Source of the DNA: a virus
Strand: one strand, 5' to 3'
IMG/VR virus record: IMGVR_UViG_3300034198_009894
Coordinates: 89,586-153,585 of that record
DNA: 64,000 nt
The position numbers were made by a program, and so were the translations under genes. The notes beneath the pieces are model-generated. The model did no database searches. It worked only from the letters and a program-made list of their open reading frames with translations, and had not been told where the DNA came from. Positions 44,285-51,326 of this stretch are shown piece after piece; within the stretch, counting starts at the first letter, position 1; each line of letters begins with the position of its first letter.

Positions 44285-44935
44285 ATGTTATTTAGTAAAA
44301 ATAAACGAGATATTTCATATATAAAAATTTGGGTTGAACATCATGGTCCAATTCCATTAGATAAAAATGGAAGAAGAATGGAAATTCATCACATAGACGG
44401 TGATAAAACCAACAATAACATAAACAATCTTCAACTACTGACAATTGAAGAACATTTTGATATTCATTACAAACAACAGGACTATGGATCTTGCTATCTA
44501 ATTGCTATTAGAATGAAAAAATCACCAGAAGAAATTTCTGATCTTGCTCGTCAAGCACAATTAAAAAGAGTGACAGACGGAACTCATCATTTTTTAGGCC
44601 CTGCTATGAATGCTAAAAGAGTGACAGCCGGAACTCATCACTGGCTTGATGGAACAAAGTCCAGAGAGACTCAAAACAATCTTGTGAAAAGCGGAGTACA
44701 CAGATTTGTCAATTCTGATTGGCAGAAAAATAATCAACTCAGTCTAGTTGAGTCAGGAAAGCATAACTTTCTCGGCGGACATTTACAAAAATCATTGGTA
44801 AAATCAGGAAAGCATCATTTCGTGACATCCAATCCAGGAAAGATTCAGTGGGTGTGCGAGAAATGCGGGAAAGAGGGAAAGGGAAAAACCAATTACGCTC
44901 GTTGGCATGGAGAAAATTGCGTAGTAAAAAAATAG
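44285..44935 (+). CDS. HNH homing-endonuclease-like protein
   Basis: An N-terminal HNH domain has the motif MEIHHIDGDKTNNNINNL (32-49). The middle and C-terminal parts contain five short repeats of the form V-T/K-x-G-x-H-x-F (around residues 97, 113, 135, 155 and 173: TDGTHHF, TAGTHHW, KSGVHRF, ESGKHNF, KSGKHHF), a NUMOD-like DNA-recognition arrangement. A Cys191/Cys194/His208/Cys212 zinc site ends the protein. AAGGAG precedes the ATG. It is inserted on the plus strand between minus-strand genes, as expected for a free-standing homing endonuclease. Its target is unknown. Confidence 0.82.
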   Translation: MLFSKNKRDISYIKIWVEHHGPIPLDKNGRRMEIHHIDGDKTNNNINNLQLLTIEEHFDIHYKQQDYGSCYLIAIRMKKSPEEISDLARQAQLKRVTDGTHHFLGPAMNAKRVTAGTHHWLDGTKSRETQNNLVKSGVHRFVNSDWQKNNQLSLVESGKHNFLGGHLQKSLVKSGKHHFVTSNPGKIQWVCEKCGKEGKGKTNYARWHGENCVVKK

Positions 44936-44952
44936 GGAGCAATTGCTCCCTA
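44926..44952 (-). terminator. Intrinsic terminator after the AAA+ ATPase gene
   Basis: Perfect 10-bp inverted arms TAGGGAGCAA / TTGCTCCCTA followed by T7 on the minus strand, 16 nt past the stop at 44969. It overlaps the HNH stop codon on the other strand. Confidence 0.8.
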
Positions 44953-44968
44953 TAACGTGTGATGAATT

Positions 44969-46015
44969 TCAGTTCTTAACGCAGCATGTCTCCAGCGCAA
45001 GCATCTTCCAGTCAGTGGGATCAATTCTATACAGATCAGCAATCTTGAGAGCCATACGCAAACTCAACTCGCGAAGAATTTCTTTATTAGCCCACATGAA
45101 CTCCAGAATTTCTTCGGATTGATTGTCCAGAAATTCGTAATCAGCAAACAGACCGCCAACCACATCTTGACTGGCATCGGTGTGTACCTGACGAATTCTC
45201 AACATTTTGTCACGCGAGGTATTGATCGTGAGATCCAGATAGTGACACCGAGATTGCAGAGCGGACAAGTGAGCAGCAATCTTCTTAGAGCGACGGTCGC
45301 TAAGATCCAGATTCGTCACAAAGATGCACGCCCCGTTGAACTCAAAATCGGTGGGAATGCCTTCCTTACGAAGAAAAGACGAATCACTATTCCACCAAAT
45401 ACGACGGCGCTTACCCGAATCAAGTGCGGCCTTCAGAATGTTCAGCGCATCTGGGTCATCAAAAACGTCTACGTCATCAAAGACCAAAACATTCTTACTG
45501 TCGCTATACTTGTACAGCAGTGCGTACAAACCGATGGCAGTAATAGCGCCCTTGACAATCTCAAAGCGAACACGCTTGCCTGCCAGCTTGTCAAACAGAC
45601 TTGCCTTTTCCAGTTGAGTCTCAATACCAAACGACTTGCCAACGCCAGGAGGGCCAGTAACGATCATAGCACGACAGTCGCCGTTGATCGTAGCCTTGGT
45701 CATGGTGTCAAGAATACGAAACCGGCGACGGATGCGATCCATGGCCTGCTCGTCAGTTTCATTGGATTCGGTCATAACTTCTGGCGAGAATGCTACAATT
45801 TGAGTGGGACGCGAGTTACCGTTGACGAATTCAACATCAGCAGAATCGGTGATTTCAATATAAACCTGCTTGGAATCTCCAGGCAGTTGACCGTCATTCT
45901 TAACTTGAACACGACCAGGAGTAGAATCCAGAGGACGAGCCAGCGTGAACATCATGTTCTCAACAGCAAAGTTCATCTTGCGATACACGCCGCGCTTGAC
46001 AAGAATTTGAGCCAT
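44969..46015 (-). CDS. AAA+ ATPase (phage early protein)
   Basis: A MoxR/CbbQ-like phage ATPase: Walker A TGPPGVGKS (~120-128), Walker B VLVFDDVD (~176-183), a sensor-1 ACIFVTNLDLSDRR region, and a helical C-terminal lid. The first ~95 residues are beta-rich. It ends the early cluster and is driven by two tandem sigma70 promoters (46050-46078 and 46157-46185). Proteins of this type recur in diverse T4-like phages without a firm role; they may remodel a partner complex. Codon composition looks more GC-rich than in the late genes, which sets this cluster apart. Confidence 0.82.
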   Translation of the reverse strand: MAQILVKRGVYRKMNFAVENMMFTLARPLDSTPGRVQVKNDGQLPGDSKQVYIEITDSADVEFVNGNSRPTQIVAFSPEVMTESNETDEQAMDRIRRRFRILDTMTKATINGDCRAMIVTGPPGVGKSFGIETQLEKASLFDKLAGKRVRFEIVKGAITAIGLYALLYKYSDSKNVLVFDDVDVFDDPDALNILKAALDSGKRRRIWWNSDSSFLRKEGIPTDFEFNGACIFVTNLDLSDRRSKKIAAHLSALQSRCHYLDLTINTSRDKMLRIRQVHTDASQDVVGGLFADYEFLDNQSEEILEFMWANKEILRELSLRMALKIADLYRIDPTDWKMLALETCCVKN

Positions 46016-46049
46016 TTCGTTGATTCCTTATCTAACTGTCTAGAGAATG

Positions 46050-46078
46050 ATTATAGTTGATTTTTGATTTATTGTCAA
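46050..46078 (-). promoter_or_regulatory. Early sigma70 promoter, proximal, for the AAA+ ATPase gene
   Basis: TTGACA (46073-46078), 17 nt, TATAAT (46050-46055): both hexamers are consensus. Leader about 30 nt. Confidence 0.85.
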
Positions 46079-46079
46079 A

Positions 46080-46097
46080 AAATTTCGGAAGAAATTT
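46080..46097 (-). promoter_or_regulatory. Attenuator-like hairpin between tandem early promoters
   Basis: AAATTTC TTCC GAAATTT followed by TTT on the minus strand, between the distal (46157) and proximal (46050) promoters. It is AT-rich and weak, so only a possible terminator or attenuator for the distal transcript. Confidence 0.35.
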
Positions 46098-46156
46098 ATT
46101 GAAAAAATCAGCGAGTCAGTGTTGTTCGGAACTGTCTCTATCAACTCAACAACAAT

Positions 46157-46185
46157 AGTATATCACTGCGTTGATTTATTGTCAA
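46157..46185 (-). promoter_or_regulatory. Early sigma70 promoter, distal, for the AAA+ ATPase gene
   Basis: TTGACA (46180-46185), 17 nt, TATACT (46157-46162), starting 4 nt past the stop of the OB-fold gene. Confidence 0.8.
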
Positions 46186-46188
46186 ATT

Positions 46189-46941
46189 TCAGACAAAAAT
46201 CTTGACGCGGTTAAATTGAGTCTTACCGTCGGTATGATGAGCCTTGACAGTACCCTGAGCGGCAATCTTGCTTCCAACTTCAGGGTTAGACTTGTTGGAG
46301 AAGAAAACAACCTGATCATTGTCAGTAATCATAGTGACGAAATAGCAAGCCCATTGCTGACTATACACTGTACGAACGACTTCGCCCTTGAACGAAACCT
46401 TATCACCAACTTGTCCGACATGTCCACCTCGGGCATCGGCAATACGATCCTCTACCGATTGGCGAACTGTAGCACGTTCGTAACCTTGGGGCAGATACGC
46501 AACCGTACCCAGATCACGTTCGCTCACAGTTTCACTGTTGGCAAGAGCAAGAGCCTTGGCATCAAATTCATTCAACACCTTGCCACCAAGAATCTTGAAC
46601 ATCAGACCCTTGTAATGTGTGCGGATCTTCTCGCCCATTTCACGGTCAAAGTCCGTAAGGGTAGATTGATCGGCAAGCATACGAACCATCAGTTCACGAT
46701 TACTTTGCTTGGGAACAGCAACGCCATCAGCATCAAGAGTGTAGGCACCAGCCTTGATATACTCATTTCCGACCGCACGATAGGCAGCGTAAGCAGCAGC
46801 AAACACCGTGCTGGTATCGTACATCATGGGTTGAGAACGCACGTAACGTTGGCTGCGTGTCGGCTTATAGCCTTCATCTGCTTGACACAGGGCCTTGACT
46901 TGAGAATTGGTCATACCAGAAACATCAACAAAACCAGCCAT
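46189..46941 (-). CDS. Early protein with C-terminal OB-fold-like domain (250 aa)
   Basis: The N-terminal ~170 residues are helical (NSQVKALCQADEGYKPTRSQ). The C-terminal ~75 residues (GDKVSFKGEVVRTVYSQQWA; VGSKIAAQGTVKAHHTDGKT; NRVKIFV) have the five-strand pattern of an OB fold, as in small phage nucleic-acid-binding or partner domains. It is transcribed from its own promoter (46973-47001), with CGGAG as ribosome binding site. It lies next to the AAA+ ATPase, so the two may work together; that is inferred from position. Confidence 0.7.
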   Translation of the reverse strand: MAGFVDVSGMTNSQVKALCQADEGYKPTRSQRYVRSQPMMYDTSTVFAAAYAAYRAVGNEYIKAGAYTLDADGVAVPKQSNRELMVRMLADQSTLTDFDREMGEKIRTHYKGLMFKILGGKVLNEFDAKALALANSETVSERDLGTVAYLPQGYERATVRQSVEDRIADARGGHVGQVGDKVSFKGEVVRTVYSQQWACYFVTMITDNDQVVFFSNKSNPEVGSKIAAQGTVKAHHTDGKTQFNRVKIFV

Positions 46942-46972
46942 TTCGTACTCCGTTGTCTAACTCAGTGAATAC

Positions 46973-47001
46973 AGTATATCAAAATCCGTATTATTTGTCA
47001 A
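46973..47001 (-). promoter_or_regulatory. Early sigma70 promoter (OB-fold gene)
   Basis: TTGACA (46996-47001), 17 nt, TATACT (46973-46978), with extended TGA just before the -10. Its -35 overlaps the 3' end of the 93-residue gene. Confidence 0.85.
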
Positions 47002-47279
47002 ATATTGCCGCAGGCTACATCAACCCGCAGATCGTGAATGCTGCCAAAGTATTCATTGACCAGCGTCTTCTTGCTCTCAGTGACCTTGTAGCGACCATAA
47101 CGGTTCTTCTTGGCATTGATCACTCGTCCCTTGAACAAGAGCGTAGTGCTGGCATCATTACGAACCATTTCGACTTGTCGCATCGTTTCCAACCGCAGAG
47201 CACCCTGCTCTGCTCGGGCTAGGGCAAGGTCCTTTTCCAAAGAATCAATACGCTGTTGGATCTGTTCGAACTTGCTCAT
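46998..47279 (-). CDS. Small early coiled-coil protein (93 aa)
   Basis: The N-terminal ~40 residues form a coiled coil (FEQIQQRIDSLEKDLALARA). The rest is a basic alpha/beta segment (GRVINAKKNRYGRYKVTESK). CGGAG precedes the ATG, and there is a dedicated promoter at 47313-47341. The gene's last residues overlap the -35 of the next promoter. Host-takeover proteins of early phage regions often have this size; the function is unknown. Confidence 0.68.
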   Translation of the reverse strand: MSKFEQIQQRIDSLEKDLALARAEQGALRLETMRQVEMVRNDASTTLLFKGRVINAKKNRYGRYKVTESKKTLVNEYFGSIHDLRVDVACGNI

Positions 47280-47312
47280 TTCGTTTACTCCGTTATCTAA
47301 CTCAACAAATAC

Positions 47313-47341
47313 AGTATATCACCAAACCGATTTACTGTCAA
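47313..47341 (-). promoter_or_regulatory. Early sigma70 promoter (93-aa gene)
   Basis: TTGACA (47336-47341), 17 nt, TATACT (47313-47318), with TGA before the -10 and the GTATT block after it as in the sister promoters. Its -35 overlaps the 3' end of the hydrolase gene. Confidence 0.85.
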
Positions 47342-47790
47342 ATTTTGAAACAAAGCCTAGATTTGATTTCTATGAAAAACTGATGGTACTTTGCCATACG
47401 GGCAATGTCCTTTTCACTGACCCCCTTCAGTCGGCGAATGTCGGTGTTGTGTCGAAGGTCTGCCATCTTGACACGCATAGCATCCTCACTAGCAAAGACA
47501 CCTTCCTTGTATTCTTCGTAGGTCTGACCAGGGACTTTTGTCAGTGCGCGGATACCACTGATTACTCTCTCACTGATGCCCGCGTCACGAAGGTCCTTGT
47601 ATGTGACACTAGTGTCCTCGATAACATCGTGACCTAGTGCGATACACATCAGTTCCTCATCATCGGTCTTGAGATAATGCATGACCTTAAGAGGGTGAAG
47701 AATGTAGGGATTGCCACCTTTGTCAAATTGATCGGCATGAGCATTAGTCGCAATGACTAGCATCTTGCCTAACATTTCACCTTTTCTCAT
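47338..47790 (-). CDS. HD-domain alarmone hydrolase-like protein (SpoT/MESH1 type)
   Basis: A single-domain 150-residue HD protein. The motifs line up with the (p)ppGpp hydrolase domain of SpoT and MESH1: AxxAHADQFDKGGNPYILHP (His32), ALGHDVIEDT (His54, Asp55, Glu58, Asp59), and KMADLRHNTD (Asp111, Asn115). There is no synthetase or regulatory domain, so it is a small alarmone hydrolase-like form. The likely activity, from family knowledge, is removal of the 3'-pyrophosphate of ppGpp or related nucleotides; not proven here. AAAGGACC precedes the ATG. It has its own early promoter, so it is made at the start of infection. Confidence 0.8.
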   Translation of the reverse strand: MRKGEMLGKMLVIATNAHADQFDKGGNPYILHPLKVMHYLKTDDEELMCIALGHDVIEDTSVTYKDLRDAGISERVISGIRALTKVPGQTYEEYKEGVFASEDAMRVKMADLRHNTDIRRLKGVSEKDIARMAKYHQFFIEIKSRLCFKI

Positions 47791-47819
47791 TTTTCGGTCC
47801 TTTCTTTTACTGTAGTTAC

Positions 47820-47848
47820 AGTATACTACCGAACCGATTATTTGTCAA
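47820..47848 (-). promoter_or_regulatory. Early sigma70 promoter (alarmone hydrolase-like gene)
   Basis: TTGACA (47843-47848), 17 nt, TATACT (47820-47825). The transcript start lies about 24 nt before the ATG. Confidence 0.85.
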
Positions 47849-48120
47849 GCAGTCTCTAGCATGTTGGCAGGAACACGCCAACGAGTCATTCCTGTATCAA
47901 CAACTACATTCTTGGTCATGATCTTGGATACCTTACCAACTTCAGTCTGTCCCGTACGGCTATTGACGAACTTCACCATAGAACCAATCGTTACGGAACG
48001 ACGAGTCTGCTTTGCCAAATTACCACGTGCGAACTTCACCGCAGAAATAATAGAATTCAACTGTTCATTGGTCAAGGACCCGAACATGATGCTAGAATTG
48101 ATTTCTTGAATAGTAGCCAT
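47845..48120 (-). CDS. Small early KOW/SH3-like protein (91 aa)
   Basis: The N-terminal ~45 residues are helical (NEQLNSIISAVKFARGNLAK). The C-terminal ~45 (SVTIGSMVKFVNSRTGQTEV; KNVVVDTGMTRWRVPANML) form a small barrel with a WRVPANML end that I have seen in other phage early proteins. A nucleic-acid or polymerase-binding role is plausible. AGGAG lies before the ATG, and the promoter is at 48155-48183. Confidence 0.7.
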   Translation of the reverse strand: MATIQEINSSIMFGSLTNEQLNSIISAVKFARGNLAKQTRRSVTIGSMVKFVNSRTGQTEVGKVSKIMTKNVVVDTGMTRWRVPANMLETA

Positions 48121-48154
48121 TTCGTTTACTCCTGTTTTCTAACTCAGTGAATAC

Positions 48155-48183
48155 AGTATATCAAAAATCGGATTTATTGTCAA
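48155..48183 (-). promoter_or_regulatory. Early sigma70 promoter (91-aa gene)
   Basis: TTGACA (48178-48183), 17 nt, TATACT (48155-48160). The flanks are nearly identical to the 48563 copy, and the -35 overlaps the stop of the 117-residue gene. Confidence 0.85.
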
Positions 48184-48533
48184 ACCCCGAGAACTTCGCG
48201 TTCCTCTTCGGACAACTTATTCAGTGCTGCCCTGCGAAGCATAGCCCTACGCTCGGCTTCGGCAGCCTGTGCTTCCTCACGGTCCAGAACGAATTCCAGA
48301 TCGTAGAGTACTTCATCGGTTACTCCGTCGTATTCCAACGCAAGGATGAAACCCTCATTATTCAGAGTTGCATCGAACATTCCGCGTCGAACGAAAACAT
48401 CACCGCCCAACTTGTTCAAGCGTTCCAGAGCAGCCATCAATCGTGCAGGGTACGTCGCCCGGGCTTCTGCGATCTGCGCGTTCCGCAGTGCGTCACGTTC
48501 TGCCATCAGTTCTGCTTTAGTCTTACGTGCCAT
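48180..48533 (-). CDS. Small early protein (117 aa)
   Basis: The start is ATG 48533 (MARKTKAELMAERDALRNAQ), with CAGGAG 7 nt upstream. A frame reaching back to 48572 would run over the promoter and is rejected. Helical N- and C-termini (REEAQAAEAERRAMLRRAAL) flank a short central beta stretch (FILALEYDGVTDEVLYDLE). The charge-rich helices could form a dimer. Function is unknown. Confidence 0.68.
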   Translation of the reverse strand: MARKTKAELMAERDALRNAQIAEARATYPARLMAALERLNKLGGDVFVRRGMFDATLNNEGFILALEYDGVTDEVLYDLEFVLDREEAQAAEAERRAMLRRAALNKLSEEEREVLGV

Positions 48534-48562
48534 TTTGTGCTCCTGTTTTCTAACTTGAATAC

Positions 48563-48591
48563 AGTATATCAAAAAACGGATTTATTGTCAA
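48563..48591 (-). promoter_or_regulatory. Early sigma70 promoter (117-aa gene)
   Basis: TTGACA (48586-48591), 17 nt, TATACT (48563-48568), directly after the stop of the 56-residue gene. Confidence 0.85.
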
Positions 48592-48592
48592 A

Positions 48593-48763
48593 TTACTGAG
48601 ACTCAACGCTACATTCGCATTCATAATCAGTCGACTTACGATTAGGATTTTTCTCCCACTCGGCCCAGGCAGCTTCCTCAATTTCATCTTCGCTTGCTTC
48701 ATTCAAAACATCAAAGACAACACGATAGGTTACAGTCTCGGTAAAAATAGCAACGCGGCGCAT
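48593..48763 (-). CDS. Small acidic early protein (56 aa)
   Basis: Short frame: ATG at 48763 with AAAGGAC 7 nt upstream. It begins MRRVAIFTETVTYRVVFDVL and ends with Cys50 and Cys52 in YECECSVESQ. The middle is acidic and helical (EASEDEIEEAAWAEWEK). It lies between the 86- and 117-residue genes in one unit. Function is unknown. Confidence 0.62.
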   Translation of the reverse strand: MRRVAIFTETVTYRVVFDVLNEASEDEIEEAAWAEWEKNPNRKSTDYECECSVESQ

Positions 48764-48774
48764 TTGTTTGTCCT

Positions 48775-49035
48775 TTACAGAGTATTCAGTGTCGCTTGTA
48801 GTTCAGTAAAAGTCTTATAGACTTGAGAGCCATCACGACTAGTACGCAAGATCATAAAGTTACGATTGTAGATTTCTACAGTGGCATCTAATGTGCGAGC
48901 GCGACCAAAAGTGATGGCAAGATACTTGCGTCCATTCTTACTGGTCTGCTCACTGGTAAGAATGCCGTATGGCGCATTGAAATTTCTAGACTTGACAAAC
49001 GTTTCAATCGCCGAAAGTATTGCTTGACTGTTCAT
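48775..49035 (-). CDS. Small early protein (86 aa)
   Basis: A short helix (NSQAILSAIETFVKSRN), then a five-strand segment (KYLAITFGRARTLDATVEIY; NFMILRTSRDGSQVYKTFTE) and a last helix. It begins 3 nt after the stop of the 37-residue gene and is transcribed from the 49181 promoter. No family is recognised. Confidence 0.65.
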   Translation of the reverse strand: MNSQAILSAIETFVKSRNFNAPYGILTSEQTSKNGRKYLAITFGRARTLDATVEIYNRNFMILRTSRDGSQVYKTFTELQATLNTL

Positions 49036-49038
49036 TCT

Positions 49039-49152
49039 TCAACCAAATTCATTGTAAATTTGAATATCTTGCTCGTATTGTTCAACAAAAGCGAGAAAAG
49101 CAGCATCTTCATCGTGCTGTTGATCCGTCAACTCTGGCTGTGTAGTGTTCAT
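49039..49152 (-). CDS. Micro-protein at the head of an early operon (37 aa)
   Basis: ATG at 49152 with GGAG 6 nt upstream; the stop is TGA, 3 nt before the next ATG. The peptide is acidic (MNTTQPELTDQQHDEDAAFL, then a helix). It could be a regulatory leader peptide or a host-takeover peptide. Evidence is only the good ribosome binding site, position and promoter. Confidence 0.5.
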   Translation of the reverse strand: MNTTQPELTDQQHDEDAAFLAFVEQYEQDIQIYNEFG

Positions 49153-49180
49153 CAACATCTCCAACTGATTCAATACTGGT

Positions 49181-49209
49181 AGTATAGCAGGACCATGATT
49201 TATTGTCAA
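49181..49209 (-). promoter_or_regulatory. Early sigma70 promoter, operon of 37-, 86- and 56-aa genes
   Basis: TTGACA (49204-49209), 17 nt, TATACT (49181-49186). It begins the early cluster on the uvsY side. Confidence 0.85.
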
Positions 49210-49270
49210 ATTGTGAAACTAAAAGTAAATCATCTCCAGGAAACAATTATGTTCGAGGAAGACTTTCGCG

Positions 49271-49726
49271 TCACAACTCATAGCCATCAAGGCCAGCTGC
49301 CTTCAACTTGATCAAGTGGCCAAGCATGAAGTTCTTAGACTCTAACGCTTTGAGAACTCCCAAGTAGCGATTTCTAATGAGTGCCACCTCATTTATTAGT
49401 ATCTCAAAATCAATCACTTCATTTTCACCGTCCACGTATTTCTCAGCATCTCGACTTGTCAACGCACGATTGTACCCTTCTAAGTACTTCTGAAAGTACT
49501 TGCGTCGGAGAGCCCGCAACTTGATGTTGAGATAGTTTAGTACTGCCTCAATATCCTGTAGACTGGCAAAATAGGACTCTGTTAGTCCTGGCATCATAAA
49601 GACATTCTTCTCTACTCTGCCAGAAATCTTGACATCCTGTTTTGCCGTCTCCAACTGTTGCTCATAATAAGCAACAAAGTCAGGCAGAACACCTAGGTCA
49701 GCAGTAATTCTACTGTACCAATTCAT
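49271..49726 (-). CDS. Probable UvsY recombination mediator
   Basis: A small, largely helical protein of 151 residues (T4 UvsY has 137) one small gene away from uvsX. Its C-terminal helix (LKALESKNFMLGHLIKLKAA) corresponds to the I-x-x-R-x-F-x-I-K-x-x-x-x-x-R/K end of phage UvsY proteins, and the upstream helix (NYLNIKLRALRRKYFQKYLE) is basic. T4 UvsY loads UvsX onto gp32-coated single strands. The order gp32, uvsX, uvsY within 3 kb supports the call. Assignment is by position and helix pattern, not by a strict signature. Confidence 0.55.
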   Translation of the reverse strand: MNWYSRITADLGVLPDFVAYYEQQLETAKQDVKISGRVEKNVFMMPGLTESYFASLQDIEAVLNYLNIKLRALRRKYFQKYLEGYNRALTSRDAEKYVDGENEVIDFEILINEVALIRNRYLGVLKALESKNFMLGHLIKLKAAGLDGYEL

Positions 49727-49730
49727 TTAA

Positions 49731-50006
49731 TTACTCATCGTAATCTTCTTCGTCACCAAAGCCTAATTCTTCATAGTTATCATCGTAGTCATCCAAATTT
49801 TCCGACGTATCTTCGCTATAGAACTTTACAGCGTCAAGTACGTCCCGATCACCGTCAAATTCATGACGAATGTCCTCTAAATCAAAATCATACTCCATAA
49901 GTAGCGTCACCATACTATCTGCTAGTTGCGTCTTATCATCTGGTGTTACATACTCGCTCATCATATTCCAAATATCAGCAATTGCGGCTAGGGCTGATTT
50001 ACTCAT
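49731..50006 (-). CDS. Acidic hypothetical protein between uvsX and uvsY-like gene (91 aa)
   Basis: A helical protein with an extremely acidic C-terminus (LDDYDDNYEELGFGDEEDYD). It overlaps the uvsX stop by 8 nt. A similar acidic small gene sits beside uvsX in related phages as far as I recall. A DNA-mimicking or SSB-like partner role is a guess. Confidence 0.65.
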   Translation of the reverse strand: MSKSALAAIADIWNMMSEYVTPDDKTQLADSMVTLLMEYDFDLEDIRHEFDGDRDVLDAVKFYSEDTSENLDDYDDNYEELGFGDEEDYDE

Positions 50007-51063
50007 CTTCTACTTCCTCCGTTACTTGAATGTTGATTTCTTGATCGCGTAAAGAAAATTCTTTCATTACTAGATCCATGATTCCATTTTCATTTTTATT
50101 CCACTCTTTGCGAAAGTATTTATGTACTTCTCCATTCAAATCTGTATATGAATAACGATTTCCCTCTTTCTTAATAAGTTGTCGCTTTTCAATCAAATCA
50201 AAAAATCCACTGTAAGGATTCATACCCGTGCTATATGGAATTTGAATTTGAATGTCTTCAAATGGCTTAGCGTATCGGGTCTTCATAATTTTACAACCAG
50301 CACGAATTCCAAGTACATCGCTTACTTTGTTGCCATCCTCGTCTTCTTTTAGTTTCAACTTCTTCATTGCTACCAGAATAGAACTGGCATACACGAATCC
50401 CTGACCACCGCTAACTACTGGGTCTGGATTATATGGGTCCTGACTAGCATAGCTATGATTGGTAGCTACTAATCCAACATTATGATTACCAAACATATTT
50501 ACGCAATTGGTAACTAATGCCTTAAGAGCCTTTGCTTTTCGCCCCATATCTCCCTTCATGTCACCCGCTTCAAACTGATTGAGTTCAGTAGGCGACATCA
50601 GCATTCCAAGGCTATCAATTACAAATAAAACTTTGAGACGAGCTTCTGCTGGCATTTCCTTGTAGTCGCTCATGAACTTTGAAATTGTCTTAGCAACATC
50701 GTCAATCATTGCCATAGATAACTTGAGTAATTTTTCTTCGCTAGTATCAACGCCCAATGCTTTTAGCCAACTTTCGTCAAGAGCATTTTCGGTATCAATT
50801 AATACTACAAAAATGCCCTGTTCTTGAGCATGTCGCACTAGATTGCCACTACAAATGTAGCTTTTTCCGCTACCGCTTTCTCCAGCAAATACAGTTACTT
50901 TTCCTAGAGGAACGCCCTTGTTAAAGTCCCCGCTAATCAGATAATTCAGTGCGTAATTGCCTGTGTTGACCCAATCAGTGGGATCATTAAATCCGATACT
51001 AAGACCATCAATACTCTTGGTCAGTTCTCGTCTAAATTTTGAAATGTCGAACGGTTTTGTCAT
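49999..51063 (-). CDS. uvsX: RecA-like recombinase (UvsX)
   Basis: A RecA/Rad51-family recombinase, 354 residues (T4 UvsX 391). Walker A GESGSGKS (61-68), Walker B VLFVIDSLG (~145-153) and loop regions NAISQ-equivalent (LVATNHSYASQD) are present, with an acidic C-terminus. It catalyses strand exchange in recombination-dependent replication with gp32 and UvsY. It lies 2 nt after the 79-residue gene and is probably expressed with gp32. Confidence 0.94.
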   Translation of the reverse strand: MTKPFDISKFRRELTKSIDGLSIGFNDPTDWVNTGNYALNYLISGDFNKGVPLGKVTVFAGESGSGKSYICSGNLVRHAQEQGIFVVLIDTENALDESWLKALGVDTSEEKLLKLSMAMIDDVAKTISKFMSDYKEMPAEARLKVLFVIDSLGMLMSPTELNQFEAGDMKGDMGRKAKALKALVTNCVNMFGNHNVGLVATNHSYASQDPYNPDPVVSGGQGFVYASSILVAMKKLKLKEDEDGNKVSDVLGIRAGCKIMKTRYAKPFEDIQIQIPYSTGMNPYSGFFDLIEKRQLIKKEGNRYSYTDLNGEVHKYFRKEWNKNENGIMDLVMKEFSLRDQEINIQVTEEVEDE

Positions 51064-51065
51064 AT

Positions 51066-51305
51066 TTACTTTCCATTAACTACTTGTTTATTACTATACA
51101 CGCTAAACGGCTGCGTGTCTAATAATTCCGGGCACTTTTCTGCCAATCTTTCAAATTCATAGTCATTTGGGTAGTGACGCAAAATAGCACGAACTCGCTG
51201 ACGCACAATGCTTGGAACACGTGGTGTTTTTCCTGGGTCAGTTAGTTCTTGTAGTAATTTTTTACCCTGAACCAAAGACCGATATCTTTCATCCGGCAGT
51301 GTCAT
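51066..51305 (-). CDS. BPSL0761-family-like small protein (79 aa)
   Basis: The sequence MTLPDERYRSLVQGKKLLQE, then VPSIVRQRVRAILRHYPNDYE, matches from memory the pattern of the bacterial BPSL0761 family (MTxPxERTRAL ... LxELxxPxxxPRVPxxxRxxARxxLRHYP). That family is widespread in Proteobacteria and of unknown function. The C-terminus (FERLAEKCPELLDTQPFSVY) is extra. It is placed 2 nt before uvsX and after an 18-nt-stem palindrome. It suggests gene traffic with a proteobacterial host; the role is unknown. Confidence 0.6.
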   Translation of the reverse strand: MTLPDERYRSLVQGKKLLQELTDPGKTPRVPSIVRQRVRAILRHYPNDYEFERLAEKCPELLDTQPFSVYSNKQVVNGK

Positions 51306-51326
51306 ATTAAACCTCCATTGTATAGA

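Noticed and set aside
45119-46968. Two long plus-strand open frames (45119-46060 and 46171-46968)
   Set aside because: They mirror the AAA+ ATPase and OB-fold genes, have no ribosome binding site, and run across the early promoters of the opposite strand. The minus frames carry clear Walker and OB-type motifs.
48534-48572. Longer start for the 117-aa early protein (MIYCIQVRKQ)
   Set aside because: It would place the first codons over the -10 region; AGGAG directly precedes the ATG at 48533.
49249-49311. Plus-strand 20-codon frame after AGGAAACAATTATG
   Set aside because: Very short and antisense to the end of the UvsY-like gene. A ribosome binding site alone is not enough.
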